Assembly: GCA_964386385.1 (NCBI GenBank)
Contig: CAYLRN010000001.1
Coordinates: 248,001 to 312,000 of the forward strand
Direction: 5' to 3'
DNA: 64,000 bases
Origin: RUG572 sp964386385
Lineage (GTDB): Bacteria; Verrucomicrobiota; Kiritimatiellia; RFP12; UBA1067
How positions within the stretch are numbered: position 1 is the stretch's first letter; the number at the start of each line of letters is the position of its first letter. The position numbers and the translations under genes were made by a program. The notes under the pieces were generated by a model. The model made no database searches. It was not told where the DNA came from and was given only the letters and a program-made list of their open reading frames with translations. Positions 25,088 through 33,889 of the stretch are shown here, in pieces.

Positions 25088-25839
25088 TCGGTCGTGCCAA
25101 AGCGATTGACAAGGTCTTTCTGCCCTTTGAGTATTTCCTGCTTATGCCATGCCCATCTGCCTTTGGTACTGCTGTCGCCGGCGCCGGCAAGAACAGGAGG
25201 GTTGTGCGCAATCGTGTAGATTTCCAGGACCTCATCGCCAGAGGAGTAGAAATTGACCGCAACTCGCGCAACGTCCACAAAACGTCCCTTCCACGTCAGC
25301 CGGCTTCGCGCATCCCCATCCGCAAACAGTTCATGCCATTTCGCCGTCCAGCAGACGTTCGTGTAGTCCATCCAGTCGTCGTGGACGAGCCTGTTCTCTG
25401 GCGAATCGTCGGCAAGCGACGAGTCGAACGCCTCGGACGGAATGGCAGAATTGAGCATGATCAGTTTCTCGACCTGCATTCCGTAGTCCTGTATCGCCGC
25501 AGCGGCGACCATCGTGCCGAGACTGTGCGCGATGACGACGCGACGGCCGGGAATCGAGTTCACTTGCGGCGCAAGGCGCGCTGCGGTCACGAATGCGTTG
25601 GAGACATTCTCATGGTAGTTGTACGACGGTCCGATGTTCGATTCCCACACCACCGGGAAGAACTCCATGTCCGCGCCCGCCTGCCAAAGGCGCTTGAACA
25701 TTTCCGCCGCCCATGCCTGCGCGTCCTGTTCGCTGACATTTGCGCCATGAATGAAGAAGACACTGGCCTTTTCCGCGTGGGCGACGAAAACGGACATGAA
25801 GTACAGGAAGCAAATCGCCATCATGCGGGTCATCTTCAT
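24973..25839 (-). CDS. Exported lipase-like alpha/beta hydrolase, frameshifted at a G9 tract
   Basis: The signal peptide (MMAICFLYFMSVFVAHAE) is followed by an alpha/beta-hydrolase core: VFFIHGANVS (oxyanion strand), VVIAHSLGTMVAAAAI with nucleophile Ser in AHSLG, and a candidate His near EIYTIAHNPP. As sequenced the frame shifts at GGTCTGGATG-G9 (about residue 255) and ends at 24973 with an unrelated 33-residue tail. The true C-terminus lies in the frame ending at 24686. The gene starts 11 nt after the yqiA-like gene in the hisD operon. Function is probably ester hydrolysis in the envelope. Confidence 0.65.
   Translation of the reverse strand: MKMTRMMAICFLYFMSVFVAHAEKASVFFIHGANVSEQDAQAWAAEMFKRLWQAGADMEFFPVVWESNIGPSYNYHENVSNAFVTAARLAPQVNSIPGRRVVIAHSLGTMVAAAAIQDYGMQVEKLIMLNSAIPSEAFDSSLADDSPENRLVHDDWMDYTNVCWTAKWHELFADGDARSRLTWKGRFVDVARVAVNFYSSGDEVLEIYTIAHNPPVLAGAGDSSTKGRWAWHKQEILKGQKDLVNRFGTTDWSGWGGAGLRSVLGNGLPKTPMLWTTHPSSEPTLCSC
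25068..25076 (-). repeat. G9 homopolymer at the frameshift point
   Basis: Nine consecutive C on the plus strand (G on the coding strand) inside the lipase-like gene. G10 restores the full reading frame. Tracts of this length are classic sites of slipped-strand mispairing and also of sequencing error. Confidence 0.85.
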
Positions 25840-25850
25840 TGCATCCCCCG

Positions 25851-26453
25851 TCATACTGCGTTGAGGCTTCGGATGAACGGCACGAGGACGTGCTTGACCA
25901 TGTCGTCGTTCATGCGATGGCCGCCGTGGAACGTCTGCGCCTGCCCGGGATAGTGGCTCTCGAAGAGCGGGCGCGAATCGGTCACGAACTCGTCCTCGTC
26001 GCCGAAGAGGCCGTGGCACAGCAATTGCTCGAACTCGTCGATGCCGTCGAACTGCCGTCCCTCCGCCTCGCGGAAGTGGGCGATCGTCTCCTTCGTGACG
26101 TGGAACTCGCGTTCGCCGTCGCGCCGCTTGTTGAGCCACCGGTATTTGCCGACGTGGAGTGCGGAGTACATTCGCGACATGGCGAACGCCGGGTTGACGC
26201 ATATGCGCTCGAATCCGCGCAGCTGCTGCGCGTAGAAGCCGCCGAGCGACGTGCCGACGATCAGGGCGGGCTGCTCCTTCTCGACGAGGGACCTGAGCAT
26301 GGGCAGCGCCTCGGCCGGGTCGACCGGAATGTCGGGCGCGTCTACGGCGACGCGCCGTGAGGCGTCCCTGCCCCAGAACTCGCGTCGTAGCAGTTCGACA
26401 GTCCCGCTTGCGCCCGACGATGCGAATCCGTGCAGATAGAGGATCTTCTTCAT
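25851..26453 (-). CDS. YqiA/UPF0227-type alpha/beta-hydrolase (esterase)
   Basis: 200 residues, close to the 190-200 of E. coli YqiA. It has the short YqiA-type fold: ILYLHGFASSGAS at the N-terminus, LIVGTSLGGFYAQQL with the GxSxG nucleophile elbow, an Asp region (FGDEDEFV) and a terminal FHGGHRM carrying the catalytic His. No signal peptide, so it is cytoplasmic. YqiA hydrolyses palmitoyl-CoA and short esters in vitro; the physiological substrate is unknown. The start lies 6 nt past the radical SAM gene stop. Confidence 0.85.
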   Translation of the reverse strand: MKKILYLHGFASSGASGTVELLRREFWGRDASRRVAVDAPDIPVDPAEALPMLRSLVEKEQPALIVGTSLGGFYAQQLRGFERICVNPAFAMSRMYSALHVGKYRWLNKRRDGEREFHVTKETIAHFREAEGRQFDGIDEFEQLLCHGLFGDEDEFVTDSRPLFESHYPGQAQTFHGGHRMNDDMVKHVLVPFIRSLNAV

Positions 26454-26459
26454 CGCGGT

Positions 26460-27608
26460 CTATGCGTCCTTCGATATTTCGCCGTCGGTCAGATAGCACG
26501 TAGGGTCTTCGCCCCACAGGTCGCCCGTCACGGCCTCGCCGCGCGCCCTGAAGTTTCCGCCGCAGAGGCCGAGCCATCTGCAATGGCGGCAGCGTCCCCT
26601 GACGAACTCCTTCTTGCGGCGCATGAGGTCTAGGAGCGAACCCGGAGGCGGATTTCCCCAGATTTCGGAAAACGGCCTGTCAAGGACGTTGCCGACGGGG
26701 TGGTTGCGCCAGAACTGGTCGGGGTAGACCGTGCCGTCCCAGGAGATGCAGGCGATCCCCTGCCCGGAGGAGTTTCCGCCGTTAAGCGTCAGAAGGCCAA
26801 GCGCCTTTTCCGCGTTGGGATGCCCTTCCGCTTTCATCCTGAGATAGAGGGCGATGCCGTCGCAGTGGTTGTCCACGGTCAGTACCTCCACCGGGAAACC
26901 GGTGTCGAAGCACTTGCGCGTCTCGGAGACGATGGTCTCCAGCGCGGCCCGCTCCTCGGCGTGGTCGAGGTCCGCGGCGGCGATCTCCACGCCGCGGCCG
27001 GTGTAGACAAGGTGGTAGAGGCAGATGCGCGGGATGCGTTCGCGGCGCATTAGGTCGAAGATTGCGGGAATGGACTGCACGTTGTCGCGTGTCATCGTTA
27101 CGCGAAGCCCCACCTTGACGTCACGGGTCAGAAGGCGGCGAATGGCGGCGAGCGACTTCCGGTACGCGCCCTCGTGCCGTCGGAAGGCGTCGTGCACCTG
27201 CTCCGTGCCGTCGATCGAAATGCCGACGTACGCCACGCCGAGACGTTTTATCCAGTCGGCCCAGTCGTCGTCGATCAGCGTTCCATTGGTTGAGAACGTG
27301 ACGCGAATCCCCCTGCCCTTCGCGTATTCGGCCAGTTCGCGGATGTCGGGGCGCATCAGCGGCTCGCCGCCGGAGAAGAGGATCACGGGCGCGCCGAACG
27401 CGGCGAGGTCGTCAACGACGGCCTTGGCCTGCGCCGTCGTGAGCGTCTTCTGGACGCCGGTGCACGCGGCGTAGCAGTGGGAGCATGAGAGGTTGCACGC
27501 GGGGGTGCAGTTCCAGACGACGACGGGGCGGGCGTGGACGCCGCGCGCGTAGCGAAGCCTGTCAGATTCCTCGATCGTGCCAAAATACAGTTTAGATATT
27601 CCAACCAT
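26460..27608 (-). CDS. ahbC: NirJ/AhbC-like radical SAM/SPASM enzyme (12,18-didecarboxysiroheme deacetylase)
   Basis: 382 residues. The radical SAM cluster motif is C38NLSC42SHC45. The C-terminal SPASM cysteines lie in CRHCRWLGLCGGNFRARGE, followed by TGDLWGEDPTCYLTDGEI, a block nearly matching that of NirJ. The N-terminus MVGISKLYFGTIEESDRLRY is AhbC-like, and FWRNHPVGNVLDRPFSEIWG is also typical of NirJ. In the siroheme-dependent heme route AhbC removes the acetate side chains of 12,18-didecarboxysiroheme; NirJ does the related step for heme d1. The window also encodes HemC-SUMT-HemD, which supplies the precursor. AhbA, AhbB and AhbD were not seen here. Confidence 0.75.
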   Translation of the reverse strand: MVGISKLYFGTIEESDRLRYARGVHARPVVVWNCTPACNLSCSHCYAACTGVQKTLTTAQAKAVVDDLAAFGAPVILFSGGEPLMRPDIRELAEYAKGRGIRVTFSTNGTLIDDDWADWIKRLGVAYVGISIDGTEQVHDAFRRHEGAYRKSLAAIRRLLTRDVKVGLRVTMTRDNVQSIPAIFDLMRRERIPRICLYHLVYTGRGVEIAAADLDHAEERAALETIVSETRKCFDTGFPVEVLTVDNHCDGIALYLRMKAEGHPNAEKALGLLTLNGGNSSGQGIACISWDGTVYPDQFWRNHPVGNVLDRPFSEIWGNPPPGSLLDLMRRKKEFVRGRCRHCRWLGLCGGNFRARGEAVTGDLWGEDPTCYLTDGEISKDA

Positions 27609-27620
27609 CTCAATCCGCCG

Positions 27621-29156
27621 TCATTCTCCGATTTCGTACGCAACGCCCGGTTCCGCCACTTCCACCTTCGCGCCAAAGCGGCTTTCAAGCCCCTTCTTGC
27701 GTTCGAGCAGGGCGTCCCCGTCGCCGTGGACCAGGAATATGCGCGAATCCCGGTTGTTCGCAAGCCACAGGTCGTTTTCGGCGGCGTCGCCGTGTCCGGA
27801 AAAGCAGCCGAAGACTTCCACCTTCGCGCGGACCGGAATCTTCGCGCCATCGATTTCAAGCGTCTTCGCGCCGGACTTCAGCAACTCGCCGGGCGTTCCC
27901 TTCGACTGGTAGCCGACGAGGAGGACGCGCACGTCGGAGCGGGGCAGCAGGATGGGAAGAAGCCTGCGCGACGCGCCGTTCTCCATCATGCCCGACGTGG
28001 TGACGACGATCGCGCGCGTGGCGTTCTTCTTCGGATACTTCGGAGAGCTGGCGCCGAAGAGTTCGCGCGCGGCGGCCATGTCGGGGACGTCGAACCATTC
28101 CGGATGGGAGACGTACTTGCCCATCATCTCCCGGCCGGACTGGGAAATGTAGTGGACGGCGACGTCCTTCGGAATGTCGCCCGCCGACATCCCCTTCTGC
28201 ACTTCAAGGAGGACGCGCTGGGAGCGGTCCATCGCGAACGCCGGAATCCAGGCGACGCCGCCGGACTTGACGGTCTCGCCGACTATGCGCCTGAAGCGCG
28301 CGTATTCCGCCTCGCACCACGCCGCGTCGCCGAGCGTCGAATCGCCGTACGTCGTCTCCACGAACACGGCGTCGGCCTTCTTCGCCGGCGCAACGTCCCT
28401 GACGAGGCGGGAGCGGCGCGAACCGAGGTCTCCCGAAAAGACGCAGCTGCCGCCCTTCTCCTCAAGCCTGACGGACGCGGCGCCGGGCAGGTGCTTGACG
28501 TCGGAAAGCGTGACGGTGAAGTCGCCGATCTTCCACGGCGTCTCGTATGGCACGACCCTGATCCTCGCCATGAGGTCGTTCATGTCCAGTTCGCAGCAGG
28601 CTCCGCAGAAGGACGGACTGCGCATCTTGTGCTCCTTCTCCAGCCGGGCGAGAGTGCCGGTGAAGGAGTGGAGGTTGGTGGCGACTATGCGTCCTGCCCA
28701 TTCGCACTTTTCGCGCCAGTGGACGGTGCGGCGCTTCGTCTTCGCCCGGCCGGACCACCGCCAGACGCGGCTGACGTCCGTGTCATAGCGAGACTGCCCG
28801 AACATCGAGGACTCCAGCAGAGCGCGCGTCGGCTCGGTCATCCATATCGTCCCGTTGAACCCCTCGCGAATGAGCTGCGGGATGCGGCCCGCATGGTCGG
28901 CGTGGGCGTGGGTCAGAACGAGATCGGAGACGGACGCAGGGTCGAAGCCGAACGAATCGTCGCCGATCGGCTCGCCCGACATCCGCTCGCCGCCGTAGAA
29001 GGCGCCGCAGTCCACGAGAACGCGCGTCTTGCCACATTCCGCGATGGCGCAGCTGCCGCCGACGCGGCCGGCGCCGCCGCGGAACGTGACGGTCGTCTTC
29101 GCAAGGAGGCACGCCCCCGCGAAGACGGACAGGAGAAATGGAATCGCGCGCTTCAT
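27621..29156 (-). CDS. Exported metallo-beta-lactamase/beta-CASP-fold nuclease-like protein
   Basis: 511 residues with all hallmarks of the beta-CASP RNA-processing family. The N-terminal strand is VTFRGGAGRVGGSCAIAECG, followed by the metal motif LTHAHADHAG, the His of SDVKHLPGAASV, VFSGDLG, the beta-CASP motif A region VETTYGDS, TSGMM and the C-terminal SGHGD. Unusually a signal peptide (MKRAIPFLLSVFAGACLLA) precedes the fold, and FAGAC resembles a weak lipobox, so the enzyme should work outside the cytoplasm. It has the metal ligands expected of an active enzyme. Fifth gene after nfu in the hisD operon. The substrate is unknown: RNA, DNA or another phosphodiester. Confidence 0.8.
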   Translation of the reverse strand: MKRAIPFLLSVFAGACLLAKTTVTFRGGAGRVGGSCAIAECGKTRVLVDCGAFYGGERMSGEPIGDDSFGFDPASVSDLVLTHAHADHAGRIPQLIREGFNGTIWMTEPTRALLESSMFGQSRYDTDVSRVWRWSGRAKTKRRTVHWREKCEWAGRIVATNLHSFTGTLARLEKEHKMRSPSFCGACCELDMNDLMARIRVVPYETPWKIGDFTVTLSDVKHLPGAASVRLEEKGGSCVFSGDLGSRRSRLVRDVAPAKKADAVFVETTYGDSTLGDAAWCEAEYARFRRIVGETVKSGGVAWIPAFAMDRSQRVLLEVQKGMSAGDIPKDVAVHYISQSGREMMGKYVSHPEWFDVPDMAAARELFGASSPKYPKKNATRAIVVTTSGMMENGASRRLLPILLPRSDVRVLLVGYQSKGTPGELLKSGAKTLEIDGAKIPVRAKVEVFGCFSGHGDAAENDLWLANNRDSRIFLVHGDGDALLERKKGLESRFGAKVEVAEPGVAYEIGE

Positions 29157-29177
29157 GCCGGCGTCTCCCGAAGGGCG

Positions 29178-30473
29178 TCAGCCCTTCAACGCGCCCTCGT
29201 AGTCGCGGCGGAGGAAGGCCAGCATGGCAAGCAGCACCGTCAGCGCGCCGAGGAAATACGCGCCGGACAGGGACGAGAGGCAGTTCTTCACGGAAACGCC
29301 GGAGTCCATCATGGCGCCGATCAGCTTCGGAGCGACCGCTCCCATCACGAACGCGCCGAAGCACATGAAGCCCGTCGCGGCGGCGCGGTAGCGCGGCTTG
29401 ATGACGTCGTAGAGCGACGCGAACATGTTCGAGTCGTAGAACCCGTGCGCAAGTCCGAAGAGGAAGAGTCCGGCGCAGCAGAGTTCAAGCGACTGGACGT
29501 GGTAGGCGAAGAAGATGCACGGGGCTCCGAGGAAAAGCCCCACGAAGTTCATCGCGGCGCGGGCGAACTTCGTCCTGGACGCCAGCCGGTCTGAAATGCG
29601 GCTTGCCACGACGATGCCGATCAGGCAGCCGGCGTAGTGCCAGATGACGGAGTGGAATGCGGCCATCGACGCGGCGGTGGTGCCCTTGAGCTCGGCGGCG
29701 GAGTAGAAGGTAGACTTCATGTACACCGGCGTCCAGACCGTGAAGCCGAAGTTGGTGAACACCTGGAATCCGAAGGCGAGCATCAGCAGCCAGGCGCTCG
29801 GCTTCTGCGCGAACGCCATGAACGCCTCGCCGACGGACGCCTTCGCGGGAGCGCCCGGCGCGGGCGGCAGAGGCTTCGTGTCCCGCAGAAAGCGCGCCAG
29901 CACGACAAACCAGACGAGTCCGACGCCGCCGAGAATCCAGAACGGATAGCGCCAGGCGCCCGTCCCGAGGCCGGACAGCCAGCCGGACGCGAGCGAGACG
30001 AAGACGACGGCGAAGTAGAGTGCGCTCTGCATGATCGACATGGCCGTCGACCGCGTCTCCTCGTGAAGCTGGCTCAATATCGAATTGGCGGAGGACGGCA
30101 GCAGACATTGCCCGATCGCGAACACCACGCCGAAGACGGCGGTGAGGTAGGCGACTATGCCGACGGGGCCGATCGGATTGGCGAAACCGGCGAGAAGGCA
30201 CATGGACGAGAAGATCGCCACGGACGCGACGATCAGCCTCTTGCGGCTGAAAAGGTCGCCCAGAACTCCGCCGAAGAGGACCGCGAAGCCGTAGACGAGC
30301 GAGAAGACGCTCATCACCGTGCCCCAGTCGCCGGCCGCGATGGACGGGTAGTCCGCCTTCATCTGCGGGAGGACGGCGTTGAATATCTGCCGCGTCCCCT
30401 GCTGCATGAAATATCCGAACGTCAGCAGCCCCAGGGCCACCCACTTGTAGTTGTCGTGCCTCGTTTCCTGCAT
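29178..30473 (-). CDS. Major facilitator superfamily transporter
   Basis: 431 residues with 12 predicted membrane segments. The MFS motif A between helices 2 and 3 reads GDLFSRKR, and the glycine-rich GGVLGDLF precedes it. No substrate-defining motif was recognised. Its position directly after nagA suggests uptake of an amino sugar or amino-sugar disaccharide, but that is inference from context. 21 and 29 nt gaps to its neighbours place it inside the hisD operon. Confidence 0.85.
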   Translation of the reverse strand: MQETRHDNYKWVALGLLTFGYFMQQGTRQIFNAVLPQMKADYPSIAAGDWGTVMSVFSLVYGFAVLFGGVLGDLFSRKRLIVASVAIFSSMCLLAGFANPIGPVGIVAYLTAVFGVVFAIGQCLLPSSANSILSQLHEETRSTAMSIMQSALYFAVVFVSLASGWLSGLGTGAWRYPFWILGGVGLVWFVVLARFLRDTKPLPPAPGAPAKASVGEAFMAFAQKPSAWLLMLAFGFQVFTNFGFTVWTPVYMKSTFYSAAELKGTTAASMAAFHSVIWHYAGCLIGIVVASRISDRLASRTKFARAAMNFVGLFLGAPCIFFAYHVQSLELCCAGLFLFGLAHGFYDSNMFASLYDVIKPRYRAAATGFMCFGAFVMGAVAPKLIGAMMDSGVSVKNCLSSLSGAYFLGALTVLLAMLAFLRRDYEGALKG

Positions 30474-30502
30474 TTCCGCCCCCTTTCAGAGAAAAGCCGT
30501 CT

Positions 30503-31654
30503 TCAGATTTTCTGGACGCCGTCGACGAATACGGCGCACACGTCGAAGGATTTCGGGTCGAGCACCGCCAGGTCGGCGACAAAGCCCTTCTCGACCTTGC
30601 CGAGCCTCCTGCCCAGCCCGAGTTCGATCGCCTGGTTCCACGACGTCACGCGGATGAGGTCCTTCAGCGGAAGCCCGGTGACGTCGCGGAGGTTCTTGAG
30701 ACCCTTGTTAAGCCAAAGCGTGGAGCCCGCCAGATTTCCGCCCTCGACGAGACGCGCCTCGCCGTCCTTCAGCATCACGTCCACTCCGCCCATCTTGAAC
30801 GCATAGCCGTCAGGCATGTGCGAGCAGCGGAGGGAGTCGGTTATCATCTGCACGTGCGCCAGATCGCGCTTCTTGAAGACGAGGCGGAGCATGTCGTCGC
30901 AGAGGTGTATCCTGTCGCAGATGACCTCCGTGTTCAGGTCGTCGATCAGGAATCCGGCGCCCACCATGCCGATTTCGCGGTGGTGGAGCTTCGTCATCTG
31001 GTTGCAGAAATGCGTCATGTGGCGAAGCCCATTCCCGTAGGCCGGCATGAACTGCGCCAGCGTCGAGGCGGTGTGTCCGCAGCTCGGCACGATGCCGTTT
31101 TCGATGCAGGACCTGGCGAACGCCTCGCCGCCCGGCATTTCCGGCGCATAGGAGACCATCTTCACGGGGCAGACGGCGGCGACGCCCATGACCTCGCGGA
31201 TCGACGGCCTGCGGACGAACTCCGGGTTCTGGGCGCCGCAGCAGGCGGGGTTGATGAACGGGCCTTCGAGATGGAGGCCGGGCGTCTTCGCGAAGCGCTC
31301 GTCCTTTTTGTACGCGGCTACGGCGCGCGCGGCCTTCTTCAGCGTCCTGTTGTCGACGGTGAGCGTCGTGGGCAGAAACGTGGTGCAGCCCTCGGCCAGC
31401 TTCGCCTCGGCAATCTTCGCGATCGCCTCTGGCGCGCCGTCGCAGACGTCCGCGCCCATCGCGCCGTGCATGTGCACGTCGATGAACCCCGGGACGACGT
31501 ACTTGCCGCGGACGTCGACCACCGTGTCGACGTCCGGCACGACCTCCAGTTCGGGGCCGGCGTATTCGATCTTGCCCCTGTTCAGGACGATTGTCGCCTT
31601 CTTCAGGTCGACGCCCGGCGAAATCACGTGCGCGTTGGCTATCAGCGTTTTCAT
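30503..31654 (-). CDS. nagA: N-acetylglucosamine-6-phosphate deacetylase
   Basis: Removes acetate from GlcNAc-6-phosphate in amino-sugar catabolism and cell-wall recycling. 383 residues, typical of the family. The amidohydrolase metal site FIDVHMHGAMGADVCD, the Glu ligand in GLHLEGPF, SCGHTAST and the conserved THFCNQMTKLHHRE are seen. The catalytic Asp is in MITDSLRCS. The frame extends upstream to 31801 but AAGGGAG precedes the ATG at 31654 and the family N-terminus begins there. No nagB is present in the window. Confidence 0.93.
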   Translation of the reverse strand: MKTLIANAHVISPGVDLKKATIVLNRGKIEYAGPELEVVPDVDTVVDVRGKYVVPGFIDVHMHGAMGADVCDGAPEAIAKIAEAKLAEGCTTFLPTTLTVDNRTLKKAARAVAAYKKDERFAKTPGLHLEGPFINPACCGAQNPEFVRRPSIREVMGVAAVCPVKMVSYAPEMPGGEAFARSCIENGIVPSCGHTASTLAQFMPAYGNGLRHMTHFCNQMTKLHHREIGMVGAGFLIDDLNTEVICDRIHLCDDMLRLVFKKRDLAHVQMITDSLRCSHMPDGYAFKMGGVDVMLKDGEARLVEGGNLAGSTLWLNKGLKNLRDVTGLPLKDLIRVTSWNQAIELGLGRRLGKVEKGFVADLAVLDPKSFDVCAVFVDGVQKI

Positions 31655-31689
31655 GCGACGGCGCTCCCTTGTAGAAACTGCGGATGCTT

Positions 31690-32289
31690 TCAGGCGGTCT
31701 GCTTCGCGACGGCCTCGCGGCCGAGCATGAACGCCTTGCGGTTGAGGTCGAGCAGCTTCGCCTTGGGGCCGGTGAAACTCTCGACCATGGCGGCGTCCCA
31801 TTCCTCGACCGTGAAATGCGTCACGGCCGAAAGGGCGCCGGCGATCACCATGTTCATTGTGCGGGCGTTGCCGACTTCCTCGGCGATCTTCGGTGCGTCG
31901 ACGACGAGGGCGTTCGGGAAGGCGGCGGCGAGGCGCGCCTCGAAGTTCTCCACCGGCTTCTGGAGTCCGCTCGACACCGTGACGGGCGTGAGGTCTACGT
32001 TGTTCATGACCACCTTGCCGCCCTGCGCGAGGAAATGGCTCCAGCGAAGGGCCTCCAGCCGGTCGAACGCCACAAGGACGTCGCTCTTCCCCTCCGGGAT
32101 GATCGGGGAGTCGACCCTGTCGCCGAAGCGCACGGAGGAAATCACGCTGCCGCCGCGCTGGGCCATGCCGTGGATTTCGCTCTTCTTCACGTCGAGGCCG
32201 GCGAGCGCGGCCGTCCTTGCGAGCATGTTGGCCGTGAGGAGGATGCCCTGTCCGCCGACGCCGACGAGGGAGACGTTGACTGTCTTCAT
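31690..32289 (-). CDS. iorB: Indolepyruvate ferredoxin oxidoreductase beta subunit
   Basis: 199 residues, the normal length of IorB, a PFOR gamma-domain protein that works with IorA to convert aryl 2-oxoacids to acyl-CoA with ferredoxin. The N-terminal SLVGVGGQGILLTA and the SEIHGMAQRGGSVISSVRFG motif are diagnostic. The usual partner iorA is not adjacent (neighbours are nfu and nagA), which is unusual. It lies 2 nt after nfu, so the two are tightly coupled. Partner and substrate are therefore uncertain. Confidence 0.9.
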   Translation of the reverse strand: MKTVNVSLVGVGGQGILLTANMLARTAALAGLDVKKSEIHGMAQRGGSVISSVRFGDRVDSPIIPEGKSDVLVAFDRLEALRWSHFLAQGGKVVMNNVDLTPVTVSSGLQKPVENFEARLAAAFPNALVVDAPKIAEEVGNARTMNMVIAGALSAVTHFTVEEWDAAMVESFTGPKAKLLDLNRKAFMLGREAVAKQTA

Positions 32290-32291
32290 GC

Positions 32292-32525
32292 CTATTCTCC
32301 GTCGACCGCGCGTTCGACCGTCAGCTCCGGATCGAGTTCCTGAAGCTTCGCCTCGATGCCCTGCTTGAGCGTCATCATCGCGTACGGGCAGGTGCCGCAG
32401 TGGCCGACGAGCTTGAGCGTGACGACCTTGCCCTCCATCTTCACGAATTCGAGATCTCCGCCGTCCTGCTGCAGCATGGGGCGAAGCGCGTCCAGCATTG
32501 CCTTGACCTGTTCTTCAAGCGTCAT
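32292..32525 (-). CDS. nfu: NifU C-terminal-domain Fe-S scaffold (Nfu)
   Basis: 77 residues corresponding to a stand-alone Nfu domain: MLQQDGGDLEFVKMEGKVV then the cluster-binding CGTCP with CxxC, and MMTLKQGIEAKL. Such proteins carry 4Fe-4S clusters to client enzymes; likely clients in the same operon are IorB's partner and the radical SAM enzyme. Good Shine-Dalgarno (AAGGAG) before the ATG at 32525; 37 nt after hisD. Confidence 0.9.
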   Translation of the reverse strand: MTLEEQVKAMLDALRPMLQQDGGDLEFVKMEGKVVTLKLVGHCGTCPYAMMTLKQGIEAKLQELDPELTVERAVDGE

Positions 32526-32562
32526 CTTTCTTCTTCTCCTTGGATTAAATCGTCATTGGTTC

Positions 32563-33861
32563 TCATTCAAAGCGTATCGAGGCGGCGCGGCCGTGTCCGT
32601 CCAGCCCCTCCACCTGCGCAAAGGCGGCGATGGTGTCCTTCGTCTCCTCCAGGTCGCCCTTCGTGAACGCCACGAACGAGTGGCGGCGGCGGAAGTCGTC
32701 GGGCGTGAGCCCGTTGAACATGTTCGCGGCGCCGCCCGTCGGCAGCACGTGGGACGGCCCGGCGACGAAATCGCCGGCCGATTCGGGAGTCCAGGCGCCC
32801 GCGAACACGGCGCCCGCGGAGCGGACGCCCTTCATCAGCTTCGTCGCGTCCCTGCACATGATCTCGAAATGCTCCGGCGCGAACCTGTTCACGAGCTCAA
32901 GCCCCTCTGCAAGGGACGGCGTGACGCAGAAGAGGATGCCGTCGCGGTCGACGACGCGCTGCACGAGCGCCTTCCGGCTCATCTCCTCCATGAGCGCGAA
33001 CATCTCCGCCTTCACCTCCTCGGCGAAATCCTGCCTGTCCGTGACGAAAAGCGACTTCTCCCAGCCGCTGCCGTGCTCCGCCTGCGAGAGGAGGTCGGCC
33101 GCGACCCACCGCGCCGGCACCGTGCCGTCCGCAAGGACGGCGATCTCGCTGGGCCCCGCCACCTGGTCGATGCCGACATAGCCGTAGACCTGGCGCTTCG
33201 CCGCCGTGACGAACGCATTGCCGGGGCCCGCGATCTTCTGGACCTTCCTCACCGTCTTCGTGCCGAACGCCATCATGCCGATGGCCTGTATGCCGCCGAC
33301 GCGATAGACCTCCGTCGCGCCGGCGAGGCGAAGCGCGTAGAGAAGGACGGGATTGGGAGTACCGGTCGGCCCGGCGGGAGTGCAGGCGACAATCTCCTTC
33401 ACTCCGGCGGCCTTCGCCAGCGTAACCGTCATCACGGACGTGGAAGCGAGAGGGGCGGTGCCGCCGGGCACGTAGACGCCCACTCGGTCCATCGGCGAGT
33501 AGAATTCGCCCTCCGTGCCGCCGCGCGGAGTCTTGATCTTCCACGCCGGGCGAAGCGAGGCCCTTGAAAAGCGCATCACGCGCGAATATGCGTCCTTCAC
33601 CGCCCTTTTTATCTTGGCGGGGACCTGCGCGGTCGCGGCGTCGAGCTCCGCGTCCGTGACGCGGAAGCGCTTCGGCGGAAGCGAAACCCCGTCGAACTTC
33701 TCGACGTAGCGCGCCACCGCGCCGTCGCCATCCATGCGGATGGCGGCAAGCACCTCGGCGGCGGCCTTTTCCGCCTCCTCCGGGAACGCGCTGCGCGACA
33801 GAAACCTGCCCACCACCGCGCTTTGCGCCTTTTCCGACGACCATTCTACGATGCGAACCAT
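32563..33861 (-). CDS. hisD: Histidinol dehydrogenase
   Basis: Last two steps of histidine synthesis, L-histidinol to histidine, zinc dependent. 432 residues. Signature IAGPGNAFVTAAKRQVYG, the substrate-site QAEHG and the conserved FAPEHFEIMC and ESAGDFVAGPSHVLPTGG are all visible. The start at 33861 has CAGGAG upstream; the longer frame to 34329 reads through the promoter. It is first in a ten-gene run with mostly unrelated functions; no other his gene is in the window. Confidence 0.96.
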   Translation of the reverse strand: MVRIVEWSSEKAQSAVVGRFLSRSAFPEEAEKAAAEVLAAIRMDGDGAVARYVEKFDGVSLPPKRFRVTDAELDAATAQVPAKIKRAVKDAYSRVMRFSRASLRPAWKIKTPRGGTEGEFYSPMDRVGVYVPGGTAPLASTSVMTVTLAKAAGVKEIVACTPAGPTGTPNPVLLYALRLAGATEVYRVGGIQAIGMMAFGTKTVRKVQKIAGPGNAFVTAAKRQVYGYVGIDQVAGPSEIAVLADGTVPARWVAADLLSQAEHGSGWEKSLFVTDRQDFAEEVKAEMFALMEEMSRKALVQRVVDRDGILFCVTPSLAEGLELVNRFAPEHFEIMCRDATKLMKGVRSAGAVFAGAWTPESAGDFVAGPSHVLPTGGAANMFNGLTPDDFRRRHSFVAFTKGDLEETKDTIAAFAQVEGLDGHGRAASIRFE

Positions 33862-33889
33862 ATTGACGTGCTCCTGATTGTTGGCTGGA

